DNA of 64,000 nucleotides from Microvirga sp. (GTDB lineage: Bacteria > Pseudomonadota > Alphaproteobacteria > Rhizobiales > Beijerinckiaceae), in the NCBI GenBank assembly GCA_029266525.1, contig JAQSWQ010000022.1, positions 1 to 64,000 on the forward strand, in the 5' to 3' direction. Under the pieces are notes generated by a model, which was not told the origin of the DNA, made no database searches, and worked only from the letters and a program-made list of their open reading frames with translations. Positions 30,977 through 40,735 of the stretch are shown one piece after another. A program made the position numbers and the translations under genes. Positions within the stretch are counted from its first letter, which is position 1, and every line of letters starts with the position of its first letter.

Positions 30977-30992
30977 CCGGCCGCACGGCCGG
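30977..30992. terminator. Convergent-gap hairpin
   Basis: CCGGCCG and CGGCCGG pair in the 78-base gap between the J-domain gene and the convergent carboxypeptidase gene. No T-run is present, so its role as a terminator is tentative. Confidence 0.4.
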
Positions 30993-31038
30993 GGTCGGTT
31001 TACGCGATGGCCGCGCTCGCGCGCGGCCGGGAAACTCG

Positions 31039-32652
31039 TCAGCTCCGGGTGGCGAAGCAGGCGAAGCCGTTGCGCTTCAGCGACTTGCAGGCTTCCTGCG
31101 CGGAATCGGCTTCCTCGAAGCCCGAGAAGCGGGCCCGGTACAGCACCGCGCCGTCGCGCACGACCTTCTCGGTGAAGGGCGAGGCCTTGGCGAGGGCGCC
31201 GCGCGAGCGCTGGCGGGCTTCGTCGAGGATCTCGCGCGCCTTCGTCTCGTCGTCCATGGCGCCGAGCTGGATCACCCAAGCGCCGGCCGGGAGCGGGGAG
31301 GGCGAGGCGGCAAGCCGCGGCGCCTCGCGGCGCGGCGGCTCGACCGGCTCGGCACTGGCCACGACCTCGGCCCGCGGCTCGGGCTTAGGCACGCTCATCT
31401 CAGGCAGGCGCGCATCGATCTTGGCGAGGGCCGCTGGGTTGAGGGCCGGAGCGGAGGCCAGCGGCTGCGGACGCGGCGGCGGCGCGGCCGGAGCCTCGAC
31501 CGGCGCGTAGGCCTGCGCCGATTGCGGAATGCCCGGCGAAGCTCCGCTCCAGCGCATCGCCGGAGCCGAGGGAGTGGTGGTCGGCGTGGTCGCCGCCGCG
31601 ATCGGGCGCATCGCGTTGAGATCGAGCGGCTGCGGCCTCGGGCGCGGAGCCGGCGTCGTCGCGGCGGTCGTGTCGACCTGCGGCTCGCTCGTGCGCTGGC
31701 GCGGAGCCTCGGCGACCACCGCCGGGCGGGGCCGCTCGGAAACCTCCGCGACGATCGGGGCGGTGCGGGCGCCGGCATAGGCGCGCGGCAGCGTTTGTCC
31801 GACGAGCGATGCCATCATGGCGTCGCGGCTCGCGCCGGAGCGCCCGCCGAGCACCGCGGCGACGATGTGGCGGTCCCCGCTCCTTGCCGAGGTCAGGAGA
31901 TTGAAGCCCGAGGCGCGGGTGAAGCCGGTCTTGATCCCATCGACGCCCTCGACGCGGCCAAGCAGCTTGTTGTGGTTGCGGTAGGCGGCGCGGCCGTAAT
32001 GGAACACGCGGGTCGCGAAGTACTTGTACTGCTTCGGGAAGCGATCGTGGACCGCCCGGCCGAGGATCGTGAGGTCGCGCGCGGTGGTCACCTGCTCCGG
32101 ATCGGGAAGGCCCGAGGCGTTGCGGTAGACGGTTCGCGTCATCCCCAAGGCGCGCGCCTTGCGCGTCATCTGGTCGGCGAAGGCTTCGACGGAGCCGGCG
32201 AGGTTCTCGGCGACGACGGCCGCGACGTCGTTCGCCGATTTCGTGACGAGCGCCAGGATCGCGTCCTCGACCTCGATGGTCGAGCCCGGGCGAAGGCCAA
32301 GCTTCGACGGCGCCTGACTGGCCGCGTAGGCGGAGACTTGCAGCGGCGTCGAAAGCGAGATGCGCCCCCGCTCCAGCTGCTCGAAGAGGAGATAGAGCGT
32401 CATCACCTTGGTGACGGAGGCCGGGTGCCGCAGCGCGTCCTCGTTCTGGCCGTAGAGCGTCTTGCCGGTCTTGGCGTCGACCACCATGGCGGCATAGGGC
32501 GGCGCGTAGGCCGGAGCGGCGGCCCGGCGGTGTTTGCGCCGGGCGGCCTCCGCAGGGCTTGAAAGTGCGACGATGATCGTTGCCGAAACGCCGAGGACCG
32601 CGGCCACCGTCGAGGCGCGCGCGCGCCGGTTCAGAACGCTACTCGAGACCAT
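31039..32652 (-). CDS. D-alanyl-D-alanine carboxypeptidase with C-terminal SPOR domain
   Basis: 537 residues from ATG 32652. A signal segment (about 15-36) is followed by the peptidase S11 domain (50-300). The active-site motifs are Ser79-x-x-Lys82 in HPASVTKV, SAN (139-141) and KTG (241-243). A long proline/alanine-rich linker (about 310-455) leads to a SPOR domain (about 455-537, WVIQLGAMDDETKAREIL) that binds denuded glycan strands at the division site. The enzyme trims pentapeptide stems and so limits cross-linking. Serine DD-carboxypeptidases with a SPOR tail are typical of Rhizobiales. All catalytic residues are present. Confidence 0.94.
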   Translation of the reverse strand: MVSSSVLNRRARASTVAAVLGVSATIIVALSSPAEAARRKHRRAAAPAYAPPYAAMVVDAKTGKTLYGQNEDALRHPASVTKVMTLYLLFEQLERGRISLSTPLQVSAYAASQAPSKLGLRPGSTIEVEDAILALVTKSANDVAAVVAENLAGSVEAFADQMTRKARALGMTRTVYRNASGLPDPEQVTTARDLTILGRAVHDRFPKQYKYFATRVFHYGRAAYRNHNKLLGRVEGVDGIKTGFTRASGFNLLTSARSGDRHIVAAVLGGRSGASRDAMMASLVGQTLPRAYAGARTAPIVAEVSERPRPAVVAEAPRQRTSEPQVDTTAATTPAPRPRPQPLDLNAMRPIAAATTPTTTPSAPAMRWSGASPGIPQSAQAYAPVEAPAAPPPRPQPLASAPALNPAALAKIDARLPEMSVPKPEPRAEVVASAEPVEPPRREAPRLAASPSPLPAGAWVIQLGAMDDETKAREILDEARQRSRGALAKASPFTEKVVRDGAVLYRARFSGFEEADSAQEACKSLKRNGFACFATRS

Positions 32653-32795
32653 CCGACCGTCCCCATCTGCGGCTGTTCGCCCCTTGATTGCCGCGCGGGC
32701 CGTTGGCAGCCGTTGCAATCGCGGCACAGTCGTTGACGGTAGGTTGACGCGGTTACGGGCGGGTTAATGCGGTTTTCCGGCCTCCCGACGTGATT

Positions 32796-32808
32796 TGTGC
32801 ACCGCACA
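32796..32808. promoter_or_regulatory. Palindromic operator 1 upstream of the phasin gene
   Basis: TGTGC-ACC-GCACA, a perfect dyad with a three-base spacer, just upstream of the -35 box. It contains the TGC-N3-GCA core reported for PhaR repressors of Rhodobacter/Paracoccus. With flanks (32795-32809) it is the near-exact reverse complement of operator 2. Confidence 0.7.
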
Positions 32809-32815
32809 ATTTTTC

Positions 32816-32844
32816 TTGACAACCTTTTGTGCGGTGCACATATG
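32816..32844 (+). promoter_or_regulatory. Likely sigma-70 promoter of the phasin gene
   Basis: A perfect -35 box TTGACA at 32816-32821, then 17 bases, then CATATG at 32839-32844 as a modest -10. It lies about 80 bases before the phasin ATG. Operator 1 is just upstream of the -35 box, and operator 2 covers the spacer and part of the -10. Confidence 0.65.
32828..32840. promoter_or_regulatory. Palindromic operator 2 overlapping the phasin promoter
   Basis: TGTGC-GGT-GCACA, a perfect dyad inside the promoter spacer and touching the -10. Its centre is 32 bp from that of operator 1, three helical turns, so bound dimers would lie on the same face of the DNA. Occupation would block RNA polymerase directly. 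Confidence 0.7.
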
Positions 32845-32926
32845 GTCCTTGCGAGGCGGGGCAGCTCCGCGCAGCACGAACCGAAATCACGAAGACAGCG
32901 GCGCCGTGGCGCCGGAGGATGAAACT

Positions 32927-33274
32927 ATGATCCAGCAGTTCGACACCATCCAGAAATTCGGCAAGGACAACGTCGACGCCGCGCTCAAGAGCTTCGGCGC
33001 CGTCTCCAAGGGCGCCCAGACGATCGCCGTCGAGGCCGCCGACTATGCCAAGAAGTCGTTCGAGCAGAGCACCGCGACGCTCGAGAAGCTCGTCGGCGCG
33101 AAGTCGCTCGACAAGGCGATCGAGATCCAGACCGACTACGTGAAGTCGGCCTATGAGGGCTTCGTCGCCCAGTCGACCAAGCTCGGCGAGCTCTATGCGA
33201 GCGTGGCGAAGGACGCCTTCAAGCCGTATGAGGGCCTCGTCGCCGTCGCGAACGGCAAGCTTGCCGCCGCCTAA
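32927..33274 (+). CDS. Phasin family protein
   Basis: 115 residues, all helical and free of Cys and Trp: MIQQFDTIQKFGKDNVDAAL, then YAKKSFEQSTATLEKLVGAKSLDKAIEIQ and YVKSAYEGFVAQSTKLGELY, the phasin_2 pattern. Phasins coat polyhydroxyalkanoate granules and control their number and size; in some rhizobia they also affect stress survival. GGAGG lies eight bases before the ATG. The gene is monocistronic, with its own strong promoter, twin palindromic operators and a good terminator. The operators suggest repression by a PhaR-type protein released when PHA granules form. No PHA synthase gene is in the window. Confidence 0.93.
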   Translation: MIQQFDTIQKFGKDNVDAALKSFGAVSKGAQTIAVEAADYAKKSFEQSTATLEKLVGAKSLDKAIEIQTDYVKSAYEGFVAQSTKLGELYASVAKDAFKPYEGLVAVANGKLAAA

Positions 33275-33303
33275 GCTCGCGCAGCAGCACTTCCGATACG
33301 AAG

Positions 33304-33328
33304 CGCCCGGCCCTTGGCCGGGCGTTTT
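33304..33328 (+). terminator. Rho-independent terminator of the phasin gene
   Basis: CGCCCGGCC and GGCCGGGCG form a perfect nine-pair stem with loop CTT, followed by TTTT, 30 bases after the phasin stop. Confidence 0.88.
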
Positions 33329-33634
33329 GCTTTTCAGAGGACGATCCGCGCGGCGCTTGTGCTCTATGTGGGCCTGCGGTTCGCGCACTGGCTTCGTGGA
33401 AGCGAGCGTCGTCGCGCGCACTTCGCACTGCGTCGTCTCTCGGTATTCCTGCTCTGAATCGAGCCCGGCGTCGGCGTGCTCTGAGCAGCGGTATGTCGGC
33501 GTGCGAAGCACGGCCGTGGACTGGGCCGCGAACGATCTGGCGAACCGGCGCGGAGGATTCTACATTACGACTCAGGACAGACCCACGCTTGTGGGGTGAG
33601 GACCCGCGCTTCCACTGGGGATGAACGGCACGTC
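33329..33634. other. Gap between the phasin terminator and clpS
   Basis: About 306 bases with no gene I can support. The codon pattern in all frames is poor. A small hairpin CCCAC-GCTT-GTGGG lies near 33581-33597, close to the clpS start, and might affect clpS translation. The clpS promoter should be here, but I see neither a clear sigma-70 nor a clear heat-shock promoter. Confidence 0.45.
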
Positions 33635-34015
33635 ATGGCGCGGTCGACGCCGCAATTGTCGCTGATCAGGCCCGTTACGGGCGCGGCGCCGCGCGCGCCC
33701 GGCGGGGACGACGACGGCCGCTCCGGCACGTCGGTCATCACAAAGCCGAAAACCCGGACGAAACGTCCGAACCTGTATCGCGTGCTTCTTCTCAACGACG
33801 ACTACACGCCGATGGAGTTCGTGGTCCACGTGCTCGAGCGATTCTTCAACAAGTCGCGGGACGACGCGACCCGCATCATGCTGCACGTCCATCACAACGG
33901 CGTCGGCGAATGCGGGGTCTACACCTACGAGGTCGCCGAAACCAAAGTGACGCAGGTGATGGATTTCGCCCGCAAGCACCAACATCCTCTACAGTGCGTT
34001 ATGGAAAAGAAGTAG
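33635..34015 (+). CDS. clpS: ATP-dependent Clp protease adaptor ClpS
   Basis: 126 residues from ATG 33635; an in-frame start 13 codons earlier is possible. A disordered N-terminal part (about 1-40) is followed by the ClpS core: [25 protein letters not shown] and the region [23 protein letters not shown]. ClpS binds N-terminal destabilising residues (Phe, Leu, Trp, Tyr) and delivers substrates to ClpAP. The key Asn-Asp pair ([11 protein letters not shown]) and the His in HHNG are present. The clpA gene follows 19 bases later. Confidence 0.95.
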   Translation: MARSTPQLSLIRPVTGAAPRAPGGDDDGRSGTSVITKPKTRTKRPNLYRVLLLNDDYTPMEFVVHVLERFFNKSRDDATRIMLHVHHNGVGECGVYTYEVAETKVTQVMDFARKHQHPLQCVMEKK

Positions 34016-34034
34016 CTCTCACCCCGAGGTTGCC

Positions 34035-36381
34035 TTGCCGAGCTTTTCTCGCAGTCTGGAACAGGCCCTTCACCGGGCGCTCGCACTGGCCGGCGAACGC
34101 CGGCACGAATACGCCACCCTCGAGCACCTCCTCCTCGCTCTCGTCGACGATCAGGACGCCGCCGCGGTCATGCGCGCCTGCAACGTCGATCTCGATGCGC
34201 TGCGCCGCAACCTCGTCGAATATGTCGACGCCGAGCTCGCCAACCTCGTCGCGGACGGCCGCCAGGATTCGAAGCCGACGGCCGGCTTCCAGCGCGTGAT
34301 CCAGCGCGCCGTGATCCACGTGCAGTCCTCCGGCCGCGAGGAGGTGACCGGCGCGAACGTGCTCGTCGCGATCTTTGCCGAGCGCGAGAGCCACGCCGCC
34401 TATTTCCTGCAAGAGCAGGACATGACCCGCTACGACGCGGTGAACTACATCAGCCACGGCATCGCCAAGCGCCCGGGACTGTCGGAATCGCGCAGCCCGC
34501 GCGGCGCGGAGGAGGAGTCGAACGAGCGTCCTTCGGGCGGCGACGAGTCGGACGGGCGCCAGAAGAAGAAGGGCGACGCCCTCGACGCCTATTGCGTCAA
34601 CCTCAACAAGAAGGCGAAGGAGGGCAAGATCGACCCGCTGATCGGCCGCGAGGCCGAGGTGCAGCGCACGATCCAGGTCCTGTGCCGGCGGCAGAAGAAC
34701 AACCCGCTCCTGGTCGGCGACCCTGGCGTGGGCAAGACCGCGATCGCCGAAGGCCTCGCACGCAAGATCGTCAAGGGCGAGGTGCCCGAGGTCCTCGAGA
34801 ACGCGACGGTGTTCGCGCTCGACATGGGCACGCTTCTCGCCGGCACGCGCTACCGCGGCGACTTCGAGGAGCGGCTGAAGCAGGTCGTGAAGGAGATCGA
34901 GCAGCACCCGAACGCGATCATGTTCATCGACGAGATCCACACGGTGATCGGCGCGGGCGCCACCTCCGGCGGCGCGATGGACGCCTCGAACCTCCTCAAG
35001 CCAGCCCTGGCAGCCGGGACGCTTCGCTGCATCGGCTCGACCACCTACAAGGAATACCGCCAGTATTTCGAGAAGGACCGCGCGCTCGTGCGGCGCTTCC
35101 AGAAGATCGACGTGAACGAACCCTCGATCCCGGACACGATCGAGATCATGAAGGGGCTGAAGCCCTATTTCGAGGACTTCCACAAGCTCCGCTACACCGG
35201 CGACGCCATCAAGGCCGCGGTCGAGCTCTCGGCTCGTTATATCAACGACCGCAAGCTGCCGGACAAGGCGATCGACGTCATCGACGAGACCGGCGCCTCG
35301 CAGATGCTCGTGCCCGAGCACCGGCGCAAGAAGACCATCGGCGTGAAGGAGATCGAGACCACCGTCGCGACGATGGCGCGCATCCCGCCGAAGACGGTCT
35401 CGAAGGACGACGCCGAGGTCCTCGCGAACCTTCAGACCGCGCTGAAAACCGTGGTCTACGGGCAGGAGACCGCGATCGCGGCTCTCACCTCCGCGATCAA
35501 ACTCGCCCGTGCGGGCCTGCGCGACGCGGAGAAGCCGATCGGCTGCTACCTCTTCGCCGGCCCGACCGGCGTTGGCAAGACTGAGGTCGCAAAGCAGCTT
35601 GCGACCTCGCTCGGCGTCGAGCTCCTGCGCTTCGACATGTCGGAGTACATGGAGCGCCACACGGTGTCGCGGCTGATCGGCGCGCCGCCCGGCTATGTCG
35701 GCTTCGACCAGGGCGGCCTTCTCACCGACGGCATCGACCAGCATCCGCACTGCGTGCTGCTCCTCGACGAGATCGAGAAGGCGCATCCGGACCTGTTCAA
35801 CATCCTCCTGCAGGTGATGGACCACGGCAAGCTCACCGACCACAACGGCAAGCAGGTCGAGGCTGTTCGCGCCGGAGTTCCGCAACCGCCTCGACGCAGT
35901 CATCTCCTTCGGCCGCCTGCCGCGCGAGGTCATCGCCAAGGTCGTCGACAAGTTCGTGATGCAGCTCGAGGCGCAGCTCGCCGACCGCAACGTGACGATC
36001 GAGCTCTCGGACGAGGCCCGCGACTGGCTCGTCGAGCACGGCTATGACGAGACCATGGGCGCGCGGCCGATGTCGCGGCTGATCCAGTCGACGATCAAGA
36101 CGCCCCTCGCCGACGAGGTCCTCTTCGGCAAGCTCAAGAACGGCGGCGCCGTGCGGGTGATCGTGGTCAGGCCCGAAAACGAGAAGGAAGCGCTCGGCTT
36201 CGAATATCCCGAAGGGCCGGTGACGCCGAAGCCCGAGCGCGATGTGACCAATGCCGTGAAGAAGCGGCCGAGGCGCAAGGCGCCGGTGTTCGGCAAGTCG
36301 CGCAAGCCAGCGAAGCCGAAGGGCCCCGGCGGCTCAGGCGGCGTGCGCACCGTGCCCAAGGTCCCGCTGGTCAGGGCATGA
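34035..36381 (+). pseudogene. clpA: ClpA AAA+ unfoldase, internal out-of-frame deletion
   Basis: The first frame encodes the Clp N-domain, NBD1 (Walker A GDPGVGKT about 229-236) and most of NBD2 (Walker A GPTGVGKT about 508-515), reaching [13 protein letters not shown] near base 35858. In other ClpA proteins about 40 residues follow here, including sensor 1 (DFRNVxLxMTxNAG), before the segment [11 protein letters not shown]. In this sequence [20 protein letters not shown] comes immediately, but in the next frame, and runs to the stop at 36381. So roughly 120 bases of NBD2 are missing and the frame is shifted. The translated product would lack sensor 1, sensor 2 and the C-terminal part. Either ClpA is inactive here or the sequence is faulty. 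Confidence 0.88.
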
Positions 36382-36647
36382 CCACCGAGGTCCAGCCGCA
36401 AGCCCCTCTCGAGCCCGCGCCTGCGCAAGGCGCTTCGGCGCCGAAGCTGACCTGGCGCGAAAAGCGCTGGCAACGCCGGCGCCGCCGCAAGGTGTTCGAG
36501 GAGGTCCTCGGCTGGATCCTGGTGCCGATCATTCTCGTCGCCTGCTATTGGGCCGTGAAGGCCGGCCTCAACGCCGCCGGCACCTCGCCCTCCGCGCTGA
36601 TCGCCGGCGTGCGCCAGCTCCTCACCGGCGCCGGCGCGCAGCCTTAG
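36378..36647 (+). CDS. Small membrane protein downstream of clpA
   Basis: 89 residues. A proline-rich N-terminus is followed by a strongly basic stretch (TWREKRWQRRRRRKVFEEV, about 25-43), then one membrane span (about 44-65, LGWILVPIILVACYWAVKAG). The ATG overlaps the clpA stop as ATGA. The basic cytosolic flank sets the topology as N-in. Small proteins of this type follow clpA in several Rhizobiales, but I know of no function. Confidence 0.72.
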   Translation: MTTEVQPQAPLEPAPAQGASAPKLTWREKRWQRRRRRKVFEEVLGWILVPIILVACYWAVKAGLNAAGTSPSALIAGVRQLLTGAGAQP

Positions 36648-36663
36648 TTGAAACGGAGCGGCG

Positions 36664-37662
36664 CTAGTCGATCACCTCGTCGGCGAGCGCGAGGACCGTG
36701 TTCGGGATCGCGATAGCGAGCGCCTTCGCGGTTCGAAGATTGATCACCAGCTCGAATTTGGTCGACTGTATGACCGGCAGGTTGGCCGGCTTCTCGCCCT
36801 TCAGGATACGCGCCGTGTAGTTTCCGGCCTGCTGCATCAAATCGACGAAATCCGCGCCGTAGCTCGCAAGTCCGCCGGCCTCCGCATAGTCGCGCGTGTC
36901 GAAGATCGTCGGCACGCCCTGGCGCACAGCAAGCGCCGCGATCTTGTCCCGACGTATATAGAAGAAGGCATCCGGCCCAAAGACCACAACGGTTCCGGCC
37001 TGCCGGGGAAGAATCGCGAAGGCAGCTTCTATCTCTTCATCCGTGCTGGCGCGCAGGACGCGGATCGCAATGCCCAGTGTTGCGGCACCTGCCAAGAGCT
37101 CCTTCGTGTAGCTCTCCGTCAAGGGCGAGGTTGGGTTGACGAGGGCGAAATAATCTGCCGCCCGCGGCACAAGCTCGCGACAGATGGCGAGCCGCTTGGC
37201 CGCGAGGTCGGCTTTCAGCGACGCAACGCCAGTGACGTTACCGGCGGGCCGGCTGAGGCTCGTGACGAGGCCGAGCCCGATCGGATCGCCGCCGGTCGCG
37301 AAGACCACCGGGACGGTTGCGGTCGCCTGCTTGGCGGCAAGCGCCGCTGGCGCGCTGCCGGGCGTCACGATCACCGCCACCTCGCGGCGGACGAGATCGG
37401 CCGCGAGCTCCGGCAGCCGATCGGCCCTCCCCTCGGCCCAGCGGTATTCGATCGCCACATCAGCGCCCTCGGCGAAGCCGGCCTCCGTGAGGCCCCGGCG
37501 GAAGCCTTCGAGCCGTTTGGCGTTGGCTTCGGGCGAGCCCGAATGCAGGAAGCCGATCACCGGCAGTGACCGCGGCTGCGCGCGCCCGATGATCGGCCAG
37601 GTCGCCGCGGCCGCGAGAACCCCGATGAACGCGCGCCGGCAGGGTCTCGCAATCGCCGTCAT
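36664..37662 (-). CDS. ABC transporter substrate-binding protein (PF04392, ABC_sub_bind)
   Basis: 332 residues. A twin-arginine-like signal (RPCRRAFIGVLAAAATWP, about 7-24) is followed by PVIGFLHSGSPEANAKRLEGFRRGL and VAIEYRWAEGRADRLPELAADLV, the hallmarks of the family. The ending is usual: YGADFVDLMQQAGNYTARILKGEKPANLPV. Family members bind tryptophan, tyrosine or unknown ligands. No permease or ATPase is near, so it is an orphan receptor, frequent in Bradyrhizobium-type genomes. The ATG overlaps the HIT stop (ATGA), so it is attached to the end of that operon. Codon use is less GC-biased than the neighbours, which hints at later arrival. Confidence 0.9.
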   Translation of the reverse strand: MTAIARPCRRAFIGVLAAAATWPIIGRAQPRSLPVIGFLHSGSPEANAKRLEGFRRGLTEAGFAEGADVAIEYRWAEGRADRLPELAADLVRREVAVIVTPGSAPAALAAKQATATVPVVFATGGDPIGLGLVTSLSRPAGNVTGVASLKADLAAKRLAICRELVPRAADYFALVNPTSPLTESYTKELLAGAATLGIAIRVLRASTDEEIEAAFAILPRQAGTVVVFGPDAFFYIRRDKIAALAVRQGVPTIFDTRDYAEAGGLASYGADFVDLMQQAGNYTARILKGEKPANLPVIQSTKFELVINLRTAKALAIAIPNTVLALADEVID

Positions 37663-38081
37663 TTCAGCGCCGCCCGGATCGCCTGCGCATGCCGCTGGAG
37701 GTCCTCCTTCGCCGCCATGGCTCCCGTGTGGGGGCGCAGCGACACGCCCTCCCAGCGCGGCAGGATGTGGAAGTGCAGATGGAAGACCACTTGGCCGCCG
37801 GCGCTCTCGTTGAACTGCTGCAGGGTGATGCCGTCGGCATTCATCCCCGCCTTCACCGCGCGGGCGAGCTTCTGCACGGTGGCGATCGCGCGCTCGAGGT
37901 CCTGCGGGTCGGCGTCGAGGAGGTTGCGGGATGGGTTCTTCGGGATGACCAGCACATGCCCGTCGGCGCGGGGCATGATGTCCATGAAGGCAAAGGTGTG
38001 CTCGTCCTCGTAGACCTTCTCGCATGGCAATTCGCCGCGCAGGATCTTCGCGAAGATGTTGTTCGGGTCGTAAGTGGTCAT
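37659..38081 (-). CDS. HIT family protein (histidine triad nucleotide hydrolase)
   Basis: 140 residues from ATG 38081 (MTTYDPNNIFAKILRGELP). The histidine triad is HLHFHIL (about 103-109) within QVVFHLHFHILPRW, preceded by the conserved PxxHxLVIPK segment (GHVLVIPKNP). HIT proteins hydrolyse nucleoside phosphoramidates, AppppA or aminoacyl-adenylates. It is downstream of the DUF482 gene with a gap of about 60 bases and is part of the ridA-GDPD-DUF482-HIT cluster. Confidence 0.94.
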   Translation of the reverse strand: MTTYDPNNIFAKILRGELPCEKVYEDEHTFAFMDIMPRADGHVLVIPKNPSRNLLDADPQDLERAIATVQKLARAVKAGMNADGITLQQFNESAGGQVVFHLHFHILPRWEGVSLRPHTGAMAAKEDLQRHAQAIRAALK

Positions 38082-38140
38082 GGAGGCCTCGTGAAAGCGG
38101 CGCACCATGCACAGCGGCGTCGAACGCGTCCAGCGCCGGT

Positions 38141-39369
<1,229 letters not shown>

Positions 39370-39373
<4 letters not shown>

Positions 39374-40155
39374 GTCGCCGCCTCGGCCTCGGCAAGGTCC
39401 GGCGGGCCTTCGGGATCGAAGCCCTCGAACACGATCTGGTCGGCATGGAGCGCGGCGCGGCGGCGGTCGGGCTCGCCCCGCACCGTCCAGGCCATCACCG
39501 GCGTTTGATTGAAATGCCGGCACAGGAACGGCGCGGCGCAGGGCAGGTCGGCGACCCGCCAGGACAGGAAGTCGGGCTCGGTCGCGCCGAAATGCAGGAG
39601 GTTCGCCATCTCGTGCTTGAGCTCGGCCGGGAGCATGTTCCAGGTCGGGTGGTCGTAGACGCTCTCGGCGACGATGCCGCGCGGGAGCTCCGGCGCGACC
39701 CTGCGCACGGCGGCGACCACGAAGGGATCGAACGACTTCACCGCGACCGGCCCCGCGTAAGAAACGAGAAGCTCGAGGGTGCGGCGCGTCAGGGTGAGGT
39801 CGTGGTCGAAGCGGCTCTTGACCTCGACGATGAGCGGCACGCGTGCGCCGATGCGGGCCAGGAGCTCGGCCAAGGTCGGGACGCGGTCGGCCGCGCCGCC
39901 GATCGCGAGCCGCGCGAGCTCGCCGGCGCGTCGCTCGCGAACCAGTCCTTTCTCGGCGGTCAGACGGTCGAGCGTGAAATCGTGGAACACCACCGCCTCG
40001 CCGTCTGCGGTGTCCTGCACGTCGCATTCGACGGCGTAGCCGCGGGCGGCGGCGGCCTCGGCGGCGGAAAGCGTGTTCTCGAAGCGGCCGGCGGCGGCAT
40101 CATGCAGCCCGCGATGGGCAATCGGACGCGCGACGAGCCAGTCCGGCGCGTTCAT
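39370..40155 (-). CDS. Glycerophosphodiester phosphodiesterase family protein
   Basis: 261 residues of the GDPD TIM-barrel family. The active site shows HRG (14-16), EN in RFENT, ECDVQ for the E-x-D metal ligands, HD in VFHDFTLDRLT, and VEVKS. These enzymes split glycerophosphodiesters to glycerol-3-phosphate and an alcohol, using Ca or Mg. No signal peptide, so cytoplasmic. The start overlaps the RidA stop (ATGA) and its stop overlaps the next GTG start. The substrate of the short cytoplasmic form is unsettled. Confidence 0.92.
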
Positions 40156-40622
40156 CGGACCTCGAACATCGCCTCGACCTCGACCGCAGCGTCGAGCGGG
40201 AGCTCGGCAACGCCGATGGTCGAGCGGGCATGCCGCCCGCGGTCCCCGAGCACCGCGACCATGAGATCCGAGGCGCCGTTCATGACCTGTGCAAGCGCGG
40301 CAAAGCTCGGATCGGCATTGATGAAGCCGCCGAGGCGCACGCAGCGCACGATGGCCTCGAGATCGCCCAGCGCGGCGCGCATCTGGGCCAGGAGATTGAT
40401 GGCGCAGAGCCGGGCCGCCTCCTGACCGGCCTCGAGCGGCACGCCCGCCCCGAGCTTGCCCTTGTGGCGGTCGGCGATCTTGCCGTCCGGCCCGAGGCAG
40501 ATCTGGCCCGACACCACGACGAGATTGCCCATGCGCACGAAGGGCACGTAGTTCGCGACCGGCGCCGCGGCCGGAGGCAGCGCGATCCCGAGTTCCTGCA
40601 GCCGTTTGTCGATCGCGCCCAT
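40152..40622 (-). CDS. RidA family protein (YjgF/YER057c/UK114)
   Basis: 156 residues from ATG 40622, chosen because GGGGAG lies six bases upstream; ATG 40628 abuts that site. RidA proteins hydrolyse reactive enamine/imine intermediates from PLP enzymes. Signatures are NLVVVSGQICLGPDGKI, AARLCAINLLAQMRAALGDLEAIVR and FINADPSF. The canonical catalytic Arg region (RSTIGVAELPLDAAVEVEA) is present near the C-terminus, so deaminase activity is plausible, but this sequence belongs to the longer, less-studied alphaproteobacterial subgroup. It is first in the coupled cluster. Confidence 0.92.
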   Translation of the reverse strand: MGAIDKRLQELGIALPPAAAPVANYVPFVRMGNLVVVSGQICLGPDGKIADRHKGKLGAGVPLEAGQEAARLCAINLLAQMRAALGDLEAIVRCVRLGGFINADPSFAALAQVMNGASDLMVAVLGDRGRHARSTIGVAELPLDAAVEVEAMFEVR

Positions 40623-40735
40623 CGCCATCTCCCCGCCACCTTTGCCCTTTCTCGCCTATGGTCGAAATCCGGGCAAGACGCGGCGTTGCCGCGACTCGCG
40701 GCCCTTCCTATTCTGCGCCGAGCGAAGGAAAACGC

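Noticed and set aside
35850-35890. Programmed frameshift in clpA
   Set aside because: The junction lacks a slippery heptamer, and about 40 conserved residues are missing, which a frameshift alone cannot explain.
33999-35990. 663-codon frame antisense to clpA
   Set aside because: A shadow of the clpA codon pattern; no recognisable domain or ribosome site.
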